From: Palsa-870 sp039935415
GTDB taxonomy: Bacteria; Chloroflexota; Dormibacteria; Dormibacterales; Dormibacteraceae
Direction: 5' to 3'
NCBI GenBank assembly: GCA_039935415.1
Contig: JBDTKH010000040.1
Location: forward strand, 21,288-85,287
DNA: 64,000 nt
The notes under the pieces were generated by a model, which made no database searches, was not told the origin of the DNA, and saw only the letters and a list, made by a program, of their open reading frames with translations. Both the position numbers and the translations under genes were made by a program. This document shows, piece after piece, positions 34,671 to 42,801 of the stretch; position 1 is the first letter of the stretch; each line of letters opens with the position of its first letter.

Positions 34671-37600
34671 CGACGTTTCCCCCGCCCAGCGGCAGCTGGC
34701 TGGAGGTCGTGCCGGCCTGGTGATATAGGACGCCGGTCGGGTCATAGACGCTGATCGCGAGGGTCGGCGGCGATCCCGCAGTCACGTCCACGCGGAACGT
34801 GAAGTTGCCGCCACCTAGTCCGGTGACCGCCAGCCCCGTCGAAGGGTCGATGACGGTGACGTTGGCCTTCCCGCTGAAGCTCGCGCTGTTCGGTGTGAAG
34901 GCGGCGCCGCCTCCCTGCCACGAGTTGGACTTGACGATGTAGTCGTAGCCATCGGCGCCACGGAACACATAGACAGCCTGTCCATGTGGAGTCGTGGTTC
35001 TGTTCTTGTACCGGACGTTGAACCCGAAGTTGCCGTGGTTGTTCTGCGCCGAGATCGCGACCGGAATGTTGTGGTAGCTGGGGTCTACGACCCAGCCGCC
35101 GCCGGTCGCGAATATGCCGGCGGCCGGCTGGTAGACGGTGAGCACGACGGGATCGGCCGCTGGGCCGGTGAAGTATCCGTCCGTGGTCGGGAACCGGAGC
35201 ACGACCGTCCAGTTGTCGACCCCGAGCGCAGGCAGTACGCAGGACACCGCTCCGGCCGCCGTCACCGTCGCCGGGCAGGTGAGATCCGGCGTCGTCATCG
35301 ACACGTTGGAGCTCTTGTAGAGATAGAAGACGGGCGTCGCCCGGGTGAGGTCAGGCGAGCCGCCCGGGGCCGGGGTGAGGATGCCCTGCAGCGTCACGCT
35401 TGCGGTCGCGGCCGAGGTCGATCCGGTCGAGAAGAACAGGCCGCCGGTGTATCCCAGCGTGGCCGGGTGCTTGGCGATGGTCAGCGAGCCTGCGACGAAG
35501 TTGGAGAACGTATAGTTCGTCGCGCTCAGCGTTCCCTGCGTACACGTGATGGGGTACGTGCTCGCCGGCGACGTGGTGTTCGCCGCGGTCGAGCAGGTCG
35601 CCGCTCCGGTCACGCCGCTGGTCGCAAGCGTCTCGCCGTTGACGAAGCCGGTGATCGCGTAGGTAGGCGCGGGAATCGCATCGCCATACGTGATGCTCTG
35701 GTTCGCCGCCGTGATCGTAAGCGCGGCAGGGGTCACGGTCAGCTTTCCTGTGTGATAGGTGATGGTGTAGGTCGACGACGATGCACCCGAGCAGGAGGTG
35801 GCGCCGGGGTATGTTCCAGGCGCCGTCGTCGGGGTGGCGGTCGAGGTGCAGGTCGGCTGAATCGTGAGGGACGCCGGCGTATCGCCGTTGACGAAGCCCG
35901 CATAGCTGGGAGTGATCGCCGGCGGAGCGCCGCCGTAGGTCATCATCGCGTCGGAGGCGGTGATGACCAGATCCTGCCGGCACGGCTGCAGGACGCCCGG
36001 GGTGGAGAACTGGCCAGCCGTGACCGATTGGCATAGCGAACCGCTGAGCCCGCCGTTGTCTGTGACGGTGAGCTTCACGTTGTAGCTGCCCGCGGAGGAA
36101 TAAACGTGTGCGGCACCCCCGCCGCTCCCAGTGCTTCCGTCACCGAAGTCCCAGGCGTAGTTGGTGATCTGACCGTCGACGTCCGATGACGCGGAACCGT
36201 TGAAAAACATCTGGGTGGGGGTCGTGCCGCTGGGATCCGGTCCCCAGATGAAGCTTGCGGCCGGGGGCTGGTCGGTACCCGTGACGTTGACCTGGCTTGT
36301 GGCGCTGTCGGTCAGCCCGTTGGTGTCCGTCACGGTGAGGGTCACCGTGTAGGGGCCGGCGCTCGCAAACGTGTGAGTCTGCGCCGCCCCGCCTGCGATC
36401 GCCGAGCCGTCGCCGAAGTCCCAGGCGTATGAGGCGATTGAGGCTCCGTTGTAGGCCCTCGAGGCGGAACCGTCGAACCGGACGCTGACCGGGACAACGC
36501 CGCGGTCGGCCGATGCGGTGATGCCGGCTACCGGCGCGAAGGCGGACTGGGCGATCTGGGTCGTGTCGACCCGTACGTCTTCACCTTGCGGAGCCACGTT
36601 GGCGCCGTACAGCTGGACCGTCCACTGCCCGGCCTCTGGATTGGTGATGGCCAGCGTCTCTCCGTTGCTCTGCAGCTGGTGGATGACGCCCGGGGCGTGC
36701 GTGTTGCGGTCGTAAACGACGTTGGACGGCGAGATCAGCGACAGCTGGACGTCACTTCCAGGCCAGGCCGTCTCCACGATGAGCTGAAGCTGACCGTTGG
36801 CCACGGGGAGGAACAGCTGTACGAAACCGCCGGGGAACACCCTGGATCTGAATCCGCCGACGCTGGGACCGGCGATCGCGCTCGCGACCACATTGGCGAT
36901 TGCGATCTGACCCGCGCCGTTGGGGTGATAGCTGAACTCCGACGGAGCTTTGGAAGGCTTTTTCACGACGACGCCGTGAAGCCAGTGCGTCTTGTCGTTG
37001 CGGCAGATGTCGTGGTCCTTCAACGTGAGGGAGTTGTCGATGAAATAGAAGCCGGCATCCAGCGCATTCATCTGGATCGTGCTGTTGAGCCGCGAGTAGA
37101 TCTTCTCCATCCACTGGACGTCGCCCTTTGCGACGGTGAACTGCTGGTTGTACGGGCCGACGCTCACACGGCTGTCGTCTTCGTAGAGAACGTCGGCGGT
37201 GCAGTCACTGTTGACCGAGCCTGACAGCGGCAGCGGATTCGGATAACCGACGACGTAGACCCGGGCCAGCTGTGCGGCCTTTCTGATGTCGCTGTAGAGC
37301 GTGGGCAGCTTGTACGTATTGCCGTCGCTCTCGACGATCCCGCTGGTCAATCCGGTGATCAAAGCGTCGGGAGTGGGATTCAGGTTCTTCGCGAGGTAGT
37401 CGCCGCATGGCGAGTGATATTTGTCGTTCTGCTGCCCGAACGGCCAGGGCGCATTGACCGACGTACACGTCGTGGCGATCGTGTCGAACTTGATGTCGTT
37501 GCCGCCGACCCCAAGCGTGACCAACGTGGCCGGCTTGCCGGCGAGCTGGCTGATCTGGCCAGGCTCGTTGTACTGGCCGTTGTAGAAGTTGTGCATCTCG

Positions 37601-38313
37601 GCGCCGCTGCAGGCCCAGAACTCGACACCGGAGGGCACGTTGGTCCGGCCGGTGTTCAGCTCGGGGTAGGCGCCGTTCGAGCGGTGGCACAGGTTCCGGG
37701 GTTGGGTCGCGGTCGCCTGCTGATCCGTGCCGCTGATGAACGGCGGCACGCCTTCGCCGGACTGGTATGAGTCGCCCAGGCCGACATATCTCGGGACGAT
37801 GATGCTGGACGCGGTCGGAGCGCCCTCCAGCGAAAAGTAGGTCTGCCCTCCCGGCGCGAGTCCGCCGGTGAAGTTGACGGTGCCCACGTTGCTGTCCGAG
37901 ATCGAAAAGCTCGTGTTCGGACCTTCATATCCGGTCGGGCCGAAGGGACAGCCCGAGGGCGTCCCGCTCCAGAAGCCGCTGCACAGCCCGTCGCCGTCGA
38001 AATCGAAGATCGGAGTGGTGCCGGACGAGGACAGCGGGATGATCGAGATCGTCTGCGGGCTGTTGTTGAGCACGCCGACAAGGGTGTCCTCGAGACCATC
38101 GAAAGGCTGCTGCGAAGGGTCTCCGACCACGGTCGTCGTCCCGTCCGGGTTGACCACAATTAGAAGGCCGCAGCTCGTGTCGTTGCCGATGGCCGGACAT
38201 TCGGTGAGGGGAGGCGTCGGCGGCGTGGGTCCGGCGGCGGCGGCCGACAGTGCGCTCGTGCAAGCCAGCACTGCACCCACGAGTAGCGACGCAAACCGCC
38301 CTGCTTTCGGCAC
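34657..38313 (-). CDS. Large secreted SGNH/GDSL hydrolase with PKD and MBG repeats
   Basis: The 1218-residue protein has a Sec signal (residues 1-27). An SGNH hydrolase domain follows with block I YVGLGDSYQSGEG (about 176-188), the oxyanion block GVGGNDI (about 268) and block V FSYHPNGAGQ (about 455). After a jelly-roll-like segment (about 480-585) come two PKD domains (about 595-770), each with YAWDFGDGS. Two MBG-type repeats follow (about 785-950, with MMTYGGAPPAITPSYAGF and ITYGDAIPAPTYAITGF), then an Ig-like stretch and a 130-residue C-terminal beta domain. Likely exported esterase or lipase acting on a polymer. No cell-wall sorting signal is evident. Confidence 0.85.
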   Translation of the reverse strand: MPKAGRFASLLVGAVLACTSALSAAAAGPTPPTPPLTECPAIGNDTSCGLLIVVNPDGTTTVVGDPSQQPFDGLEDTLVGVLNNSPQTISIIPLSSSGTTPIFDFDGDGLCSGFWSGTPSGCPFGPTGYEGPNTSFSISDSNVGTVNFTGGLAPGGQTYFSLEGAPTASSIIVPRYVGLGDSYQSGEGVPPFISGTDQQATATQPRNLCHRSNGAYPELNTGRTNVPSGVEFWACSGAEMHNFYNGQYNEPGQISQLAGKPATLVTLGVGGNDIKFDTIATTCTSVNAPWPFGQQNDKYHSPCGDYLAKNLNPTPDALITGLTSGIVESDGNTYKLPTLYSDIRKAAQLARVYVVGYPNPLPLSGSVNSDCTADVLYEDDSRVSVGPYNQQFTVAKGDVQWMEKIYSRLNSTIQMNALDAGFYFIDNSLTLKDHDICRNDKTHWLHGVVVKKPSKAPSEFSYHPNGAGQIAIANVVASAIAGPSVGGFRSRVFPGGFVQLFLPVANGQLQLIVETAWPGSDVQLSLISPSNVVYDRNTHAPGVIHQLQSNGETLAITNPEAGQWTVQLYGANVAPQGEDVRVDTTQIAQSAFAPVAGITASADRGVVPVSVRFDGSASRAYNGASIASYAWDFGDGSAIAGGAAQTHTFASAGPYTVTLTVTDTNGLTDSATSQVNVTGTDQPPAASFIWGPDPSGTTPTQMFFNGSASSDVDGQITNYAWDFGDGSTGSGGGAAHVYSSAGSYNVKLTVTDNGGLSGSLCQSVTAGQFSTPGVLQPCRQDLVITASDAMMTYGGAPPAITPSYAGFVNGDTPASLTIQPTCTSTATPTTAPGTYPGATSCSGASSSTYTITYHTGKLTVTPAALTITAANQSITYGDAIPAPTYAITGFVNGETLATSGVTGAATCSTAANTTSPASTYPITCTQGTLSATNYTFSNFVAGSLTIAKHPATLGYTGGLFFSTGSTSAATASVTLQGILTPAPGGSPDLTRATPVFYLYKSSNVSMTTPDLTCPATVTAAGAVSCVLPALGVDNWTVVLRFPTTDGYFTGPAADPVVLTVYQPAAGIFATGGGWVVDPSYHNIPVAISAQNNHGNFGFNVRYKNRTTTPHGQAVYVFRGADGYDYIVKSNSWQGGGAAFTPNSASFSGKANVTVIDPSTGLAVTGLGGGNFTFRVDVTAGSPPTLAISVYDPTGVLYHQAGTTSSQLPLGGGNVVIHQ

Positions 38314-38432
38314 CCCTTTCCCCTCTCAGACACGCAGGCCGCGCTGCGTAATCAGCAGAAGGGTACAGCAGAACCAATTACTTTGCGAGGTGGTTAATCA
38401 GCTTTAACCGACGCCGTCAGCAAGCGAACCGG

Positions 38433-38464
38433 TTGGTGGGCCGAAGCTTATATAACGCGAACCA
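38433..38464 (-). repeat. tRNA-3'-end-like repeat, right half
   Basis: The block TGGTGGGCCGAAGCTT plus ATATAACGCGAACCA is identical through its core to the copy at 33335-33363. The left arm is missing or altered. It lies between the giant hydrolase and the CPBP gene. Confidence 0.65.
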
Positions 38465-38551
38465 CTTTCTCAAAGTAGGTGGCCGACCGTTCCAGGTCCC
38501 GTCGAGCCGTGACGAAAGCCGACCATTCGGCCATGAACGACCACTCGGACC

Positions 38552-39241
38552 TCATACGAAGGAGGCCACCGCCTGTAGGCCGTCCACGATGTCGTGAAAG
38601 ATTGAGGCTCCCCAGAGGTTGGCGGTTCGGTCGTACAGGAAGCCGATGACCAATCCAAACACCACCGCGAACGCAACCTGCGCCAGAACCACGCCTGGAG
38701 ACTGAGTGACGAGGTTGGTGAGATGAGCCACCCCGAAGAGTAAGGCACCAAGCATCGTGCCTCCCTTGAGCCGAACCGATCGGTAGCCGAAGGACCAGGC
38801 AATCGAGTTGTTGAGGGCTGTTTGGATTAGACCACGACTCACGAACTCCTCTGTCGGCCCGATCAAGACGGCTTGCATGAGTAGCTCTTGAGCCACTACT
38901 AGCCCGGGCGACTTTGGCCCGCCACGGATGAAGGGGAAGGAAGCCAGGATCACGGCACCAACGACGACACATGGCCACAGCCAGCCACGCAATCCGCGAC
39001 GGCTGAACGAACCCACCGGGAAGCGCTTATGCAACGCGAAGAACCAGAACAGCGCAACAGCAAGAAACCAGGCATGCGCCGCGTACGTGCTGAGGGCCGG
39101 GAAAGGGGAGTGCCGCGAGATCGGCAAAAGCGCAATCGCGACGGCCGCACCACCGCCCCACGCCAAGAGCCAAGCCGCTATGGCGTCTTTCCACGACAGG
39201 CGTGGAGGATGCGTCTTCGTTACCTGTGTCAGGGCCCCCAT
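38552..39241 (-). CDS. CPBP-family intramembrane metalloprotease
   Basis: The 229-residue protein (ATG 39241; the frame further upstream runs into the tRNA region) has about seven hydrophobic helices. The CPBP (Abi/Rce1) motifs are present: IGPTEEFVSRGLIQ (EExxxR), LFGVAHLTN (FxxxH) and ASIFHDIVDG (HxxxD). These form the glutamyl-protease site within the membrane. Related proteins process prenylated or bacteriocin-type peptides or confer immunity. It is the last cargo gene before the tRNA-Ile. Confidence 0.85.
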   Translation of the reverse strand: MGALTQVTKTHPPRLSWKDAIAAWLLAWGGGAAVAIALLPISRHSPFPALSTYAAHAWFLAVALFWFFALHKRFPVGSFSRRGLRGWLWPCVVVGAVILASFPFIRGGPKSPGLVVAQELLMQAVLIGPTEEFVSRGLIQTALNNSIAWSFGYRSVRLKGGTMLGALLFGVAHLTNLVTQSPGVVLAQVAFAVVFGLVIGFLYDRTANLWGASIFHDIVDGLQAVASFV

Positions 39242-39283
39242 AGTCTGGATTCCTTGGGGCGCAGTCTGCGGGTAGGGGCGGGC

Positions 39284-39297
39284 GGTTCGCGTTACGT
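39284..39297. repeat. Left arm of the repeat element beside tRNA-Ile
   Basis: GGTTCGCGTTACGT matches the left arm of the copy at 33303 and lies 17 bases from the tRNA-Ile 3' end. The intact tRNA therefore takes the place of the right half in this copy. Confidence 0.55.
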
Positions 39298-39313
39298 CAA
39301 CACTGGGCGAATT

Positions 39314-39389
39314 TGGTGGGCCGCCGTGGACTCGAACCACGTACCTCCGCGTTATCAGCACGGCGCTCTGCCAGTTGAGCTAGCGGCCC
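39314..39389 (-). tRNA. tRNA-Ile (anticodon GAT)
   Basis: The minus strand folds as a complete tRNA. The acceptor GGGCCGC pairs with GCGGCCC, the D-arm contains GCTCAACTGGCAGAGC, the anticodon stem CCGTG/CGCGG encloses loop CTGATAA (anticodon GAT), and the T-arm is GTGGTTCGAGTCCAC. The CCA end is encoded (39314-39316). It is the apparent source of the repeats at 25.5-38.5 kb. Confidence 0.93.
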
Positions 39390-39407
39390 AAGGGTTACCG
39401 ACGAGTT

Positions 39408-39485
39408 TGGCAGGGGCGGAAGGATTCGAACCCTCGGCCCTCGGTTTTGGAGACCGATGCTCTGACCAGACTGAGCTACGCCCCT
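39408..39485 (-). tRNA. tRNA-Trp (anticodon CCA)
   Basis: The acceptor AGGGGCG pairs with CGCCCCT, the D-arm has GCTCAGTCTGGTCAGAGC, the anticodon stem TCGGT/ACCGA holds loop CTCCAAA (anticodon CCA), and the T-arm is CGAGGGTTCGAATCCTTCC-like. The terminal CCA is encoded at 39408-39410. It lies 18 bases upstream of tRNA-Ile on the same strand, so they may be co-transcribed. Confidence 0.92.
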
Positions 39486-39581
39486 ATCGGCCGAAACGAA
39501 ATTCTAACGGACGGTCGGAGGGGCTCCCAGGCTGACGATTACGATCGAAGCCGTGCGGCGCATCAAGGGCAAGGGTGAGGA

Positions 39582-40313
39582 ATGGCTGCAGGCGATCTGC
39601 CGGTCCTGATCGCCGGTGACGTCCACGGCGACCTCCCGCGCCTCTTTCAGGCGCTCAAGCCGTATCCACCCGAGGAATGGCAAACCATCTTCCTCGGCGA
39701 CCTCGTGGACTACGGTCCGTTCGGCGTCGGCGCGCTGCGCTACGCGCGCGAACGCCCCAACTCGACAGTGCTGCTCGGCAACCACGAGGTCGCGATGCTG
39801 TGGGCGCTGCGCGACCAGTCGCGCATCGGATTCTGGATGTCGATCGGCGGCCAGCGCCACGACCTGGACGAGCTGGCCCGCGACGCGTCCCTTCAGGAGT
39901 GGCTACGTGAGCGTCCCGCCCTGCTCAAGATCGCTGATGGGACCGTCATGCAGCACTGCGGCAGCGACGCCTATGTGGACCTGCTTGACAAGCACGCGGC
40001 CGACCCGCTCGCCGCGATCAACGCGCGCGTGATCGAGCTGCTCGACAACGCCGGCGAACCAAGGCTGTGGGACCTGCTCAGCGGCCGCAACGTCCTCGAG
40101 GATCAGCCGGCTCGGCTGGAACGGTGGCTTGATATCACGCGCAGCCGGCGCGTCGTCTTCGCTCACAAGCCGCACGGGGGTTCGCGGCCGGTGGCTTATC
40201 ACGATGGCAAGGCGATCAATTTCGACGGCGGGCTCAGCAGCTACCACCGCCTGTTCCGGCGCCTCTCGCCTCTCGGCGCGACGGTCGCTCCTCTCCCGCC
40301 CCTGGCGGATTAA
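39582..40313 (+). CDS. Calcineurin-like metallophosphoesterase
   Basis: The 243-residue protein has the metal motifs in order: LIAGDVHGDLPRL, FLGDLVDYGPFG, VLLGNHEVAML and VVFAHKPHGGSRPV, then the closing INFDGGLSSY. This is the fold of diadenosine tetraphosphatase/YfcE-type phosphoesterases. The substrate is unknown. It is followed 12 bases later by hpt. Confidence 0.85.
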   Translation: MAAGDLPVLIAGDVHGDLPRLFQALKPYPPEEWQTIFLGDLVDYGPFGVGALRYARERPNSTVLLGNHEVAMLWALRDQSRIGFWMSIGGQRHDLDELARDASLQEWLRERPALLKIADGTVMQHCGSDAYVDLLDKHAADPLAAINARVIELLDNAGEPRLWDLLSGRNVLEDQPARLERWLDITRSRRVVFAHKPHGGSRPVAYHDGKAINFDGGLSSYHRLFRRLSPLGATVAPLPPLAD

Positions 40314-40325
40314 GCTGGTGCACGC

Positions 40326-40889
40326 ATGCCTGAGGTCATGACAGACGTGCCGACGGCCGGCGCTCTCTCGCAGAACACGCCGAAGCCGATGATCACCTCC
40401 GGTCGCATCGCACGACGCGTGCGCCAGCTCGGACGCAACATCTCCCACGTCTACACCGACATCGACACCCCGCTCGTGCTGATCGTCATCTTGAAAGGTG
40501 CGACGGTCTTCGCGGCCGACCTTCTCCGCAGCCTCAGCATCCCCGCCGAGCTGGAGTTCGTGCGGGCCTCGAGCTACGGAGTGGGAACCAGCCGCGGCAC
40601 GCTGCGATTGGCCCACATGGTCGACGGTCCTCTCGTCGGGCGCCACGTTCTGCTGGTCGAGGACATCGTCGACTCGGGCCGCACCGTGCACGCGGTCGTG
40701 CGCCGGATCCGTCGCATGAAGCCGGCCTCGCTACGGGTGGCGGCGCTCCTCGACAGGCCGGCGCGCCGCGACGTCAACGTGAAGATCGACTTTCTGGGCT
40801 TCACCATTCCCGATCGCTTCGTCATCGGGTACGGCCTCGACTACGCCGGCCTGTATCGAGAGCTGCCTGGGATCTACTCCCTCAGCTAG
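40326..40889 (+). CDS. hpt: Hypoxanthine phosphoribosyltransferase
   Basis: The 187-residue enzyme shows the PRPP-binding signature HVLLVEDIVDSGRTVHAVV, the flexible-loop region VRASSYGVGTS and the purine-contact segment KIDFLGFTIPDRFVIGYGLDYAGLYRELPGI. It salvages hypoxanthine/guanine to IMP/GMP with PRPP. The N-terminal 25 residues are a non-conserved extension; GTG or ATG codons within it could be the true start. Confidence 0.88.
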   Translation: MPEVMTDVPTAGALSQNTPKPMITSGRIARRVRQLGRNISHVYTDIDTPLVLIVILKGATVFAADLLRSLSIPAELEFVRASSYGVGTSRGTLRLAHMVDGPLVGRHVLLVEDIVDSGRTVHAVVRRIRRMKPASLRVAALLDRPARRDVNVKIDFLGFTIPDRFVIGYGLDYAGLYRELPGIYSLS

Positions 40890-41655
40890 CGACCGCCTCC
40901 GGCCGGCAGTCCCGGCACGGCCGGTAGCCCGCGGCGCGCGCCTCGGCGGCGTCCCGGAAATAGACCAGGTTTCGCTCGTTGGCCCTGCGCCCGTGGTAGC
41001 AGGTCGGGAAGCAGAACACCCTGGTCGTGCGGACACCTTCGTAGCGGTACCCGGAATGGGCAAGGTCCTGCAGGCGCTTCAGCTGCACGCCTTCGAGCGT
41101 CAGGATCGCGGCCTTCGCCTCCGGGCCGCCACCTCCGTAGTTCCCGATCTTCCCGTCGGTCCGCACGACCCGGTGACAGGGGATGAAGTAGGGGATCGGG
41201 TTGTTGGCCAGCGCCGTGCCCACAGCGCGCACCGCCGCCGGGTGGCCGATCTCTCGTGCGACCCAGCGATACGGCCTCACCTGGCCGCGCGGGATCTGCA
41301 GCGTCTTGCGAAGCACCGCCTGCTCGAACACCGTGAGGCCGCGAAGGTCGAAGCGCAGCCGGTGCCTGCCAATCAGCTCGTCCGCGATCTTCGACGCCAG
41401 GCCCGGCGGCGGAATCGCGGCGACGAGCTGGCGCTTCACGTCCCTGCGGAACCAGTCCTCGAACTCGTCCGCCGACGCAGAGCGGGCGGCAGCCGAAACG
41501 CCGTGGCGGTTCCAGGCCACGAACACCGCGCCGAGCACCGTCTCGAAGCGCGCATACGAATCGGCCATCCCGACGTGAGCCAGCAGCCGTTCCGCAAACC
41601 CGGCCGGCGCGCTCGCCTCGCCCAGCCTCTTCAAATCACTCGTCAGCGTGGTCAT
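40882..41655 (-). CDS. O6-alkylguanine-DNA methyltransferase with C-terminal Ada zinc domain
   Basis: The 257-residue protein has three parts. Residues 1-75 are a helical head. Residues 80-205 form the MGMT domain, with FEQAVLRKTLQIPRGQVRPY and the acceptor IPCHRVVRTDGKIGNYGGG. Residues 206-257 are an Ada-type zinc domain with all four cysteines (VFCFPTCYHG and GYRPCRDCRPE). E. coli Ada has the opposite order, zinc domain first. The zinc site can take a methyl group from phosphotriesters, so the protein may sense as well as repair. It overlaps the upstream sigma factor gene by 20 bases. Confidence 0.85.
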   Translation of the reverse strand: MTTLTSDLKRLGEASAPAGFAERLLAHVGMADSYARFETVLGAVFVAWNRHGVSAAARSASADEFEDWFRRDVKRQLVAAIPPPGLASKIADELIGRHRLRFDLRGLTVFEQAVLRKTLQIPRGQVRPYRWVAREIGHPAAVRAVGTALANNPIPYFIPCHRVVRTDGKIGNYGGGGPEAKAAILTLEGVQLKRLQDLAHSGYRYEGVRTTRVFCFPTCYHGRRANERNLVYFRDAAEARAAGYRPCRDCRPEAVAS

Positions 41656-42151
41656 CGTCGTCTCCTCTCAGCATTTTCAATCCTCGATGCACGTTCGCCT
41701 TGACCGTCCCCAGCGGTTGTCCCAGCGCTTCCGCCACCTCCGCGTACGACATCTCCTGCACGTGTCGCAGGACCACGGCGTCGCGGTATCGGGGCGGCAG
41801 CCCCGCCACGCGCGCGGCAAGCGCGTCGATCTCCATCTTTTGAATCGCCTCCGCCTCCGGTCCCTGCGCGTGGTCCGGCTCGCTCCCGTTGAGCTCGACC
41901 AGGCGCGGCCGCACGCCGCGCACGCGGTTGCGGACGACGTTCAAGGCGATGCGGTTGAGCCAGGCCTTCTGCTTCAGGTCGCGGACCCGCTCGGACGGAT
42001 AGGTGACCATGGCGCGATACGCGCGCAGGAACGTGTCCTGCGCGACCTCCTCCGCGTCGTGGCGGTTGCCCGTCAGCGCCAGCCCGAGCGCGAAAACCCG
42101 GTCCTGGTGCTCGTGGACCATCCGCTCGAACAGCCGCTCGGTTCCGTCCAT
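41636..42151 (-). CDS. ECF RNA polymerase sigma factor coupled to the Ada-like gene
   Basis: Read from ATG 42151 (171 residues; ATG 42175 is also possible). Region 2 is LFERMVHEHQDRVFALGL and DAEEVAQDTFLRAYRAM; region 4 is LPPRYRDAVVLRHVQEMSYAEVAEALGQPLGTVKANVHRG. No anti-sigma gene follows; the next gene overlaps by 20 bases and encodes the methyltransferase/Ada fusion. Control of an alkylation response by this pair is an inference. It is divergent from a second ECF sigma gene. Confidence 0.88.
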   Translation of the reverse strand: MDGTERLFERMVHEHQDRVFALGLALTGNRHDAEEVAQDTFLRAYRAMVTYPSERVRDLKQKAWLNRIALNVVRNRVRGVRPRLVELNGSEPDHAQGPEAEAIQKMEIDALAARVAGLPPRYRDAVVLRHVQEMSYAEVAEALGQPLGTVKANVHRGLKMLRGDDDDHADE

Positions 42152-42231
42152 CACCCTCTTCAACACAAGATGCATCCAGTAAGTTGCAGCCTGGCGAATG
42201 GAACCATGATGCGGCGGCGGGTGTAATTGAG

Positions 42232-42801
42232 ATGCCAATGGAGGGCCGACCAGAGGCTGATTCCGACCTGTTCGCACGCGCCCAGCGCGGCGATAGGGCC
42301 GCCTACGAGGAGATCGTGCGCAGATACCAGCAAATCGCGTTCCGGACCGCCTACGTGATCACCGGCTCGGCCGCCGAGGCCGAGGATGCGGCTCAGGACG
42401 GTTTCGTGAAGGCCTACCGGGCGCTGGATCGGTTCCACCCCGGCGCCGAGCCGCGGCCATGGCTGCTCAGGATCGTGGCCAACGAGGCGCGAAACCGCGT
42501 CCGGTCGTCGGGCCGGCGCCACGGCCTGGAGCTCCGCAGTGTCGAAGGCTTCCGCCAGGGGGATGCGGCCCCATCCCCCGAGGCGGCGGCCGTCGCAGCG
42601 GAAGACCGGCGCCGCCTGCTGAGCGTGGTCAACTCACTCGATGAGGACGACCGGCTCGTCATCGCCTCGCGATACTTCCTCGAGCTCAGCGGCGAGGAGA
42701 CGGCGGCGGCGCTCGGCATCCCCGAAGGCACCGTCAAGTCGCGCCTATCGAGAGCGCTGGCGCGGCTGCGGACAAGGCTCGAGGAGGCATCCAGTGCCTG
42801 A
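42232..42801 (+). CDS. ECF RNA polymerase sigma factor
   Basis: The 189-residue form starts at ATG 42232 (ATG 42238 also possible). Region 2 reads DRAAYEEIVRRYQQIAFRTA and AEDAAQDGFVKAYRALDRF; region 4 reads SLDEDDRLVIASRYFLELSGEETAAALGIPEGTVKSRLSRALARL. The next gene overlaps by eight bases and encodes a membrane protein that is probably its regulator. A GGAACC at 42199-42204 resembles an ECF -35 box and could mean self-activation. Confidence 0.88.
   Translation: MPMEGRPEADSDLFARAQRGDRAAYEEIVRRYQQIAFRTAYVITGSAAEAEDAAQDGFVKAYRALDRFHPGAEPRPWLLRIVANEARNRVRSSGRRHGLELRSVEGFRQGDAAPSPEAAAVAAEDRRRLLSVVNSLDEDDRLVIASRYFLELSGEETAAALGIPEGTVKSRLSRALARLRTRLEEASSA

Noticed and set aside
33753..34745. A 330-codon minus-strand frame covering 33753-34745
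   Set aside because: Only the last 95 codons (from 34040) look like protein. The upstream part is antisense to a membrane-protein gene.
30507..38464. Reading the repeats as integron attC sites
   Set aside because: The arms lack the attC core consensus, cargo genes are in both orientations and no integron integrase is seen. A tRNA-tail origin explains the CCA-like end and the longer match at 26185.
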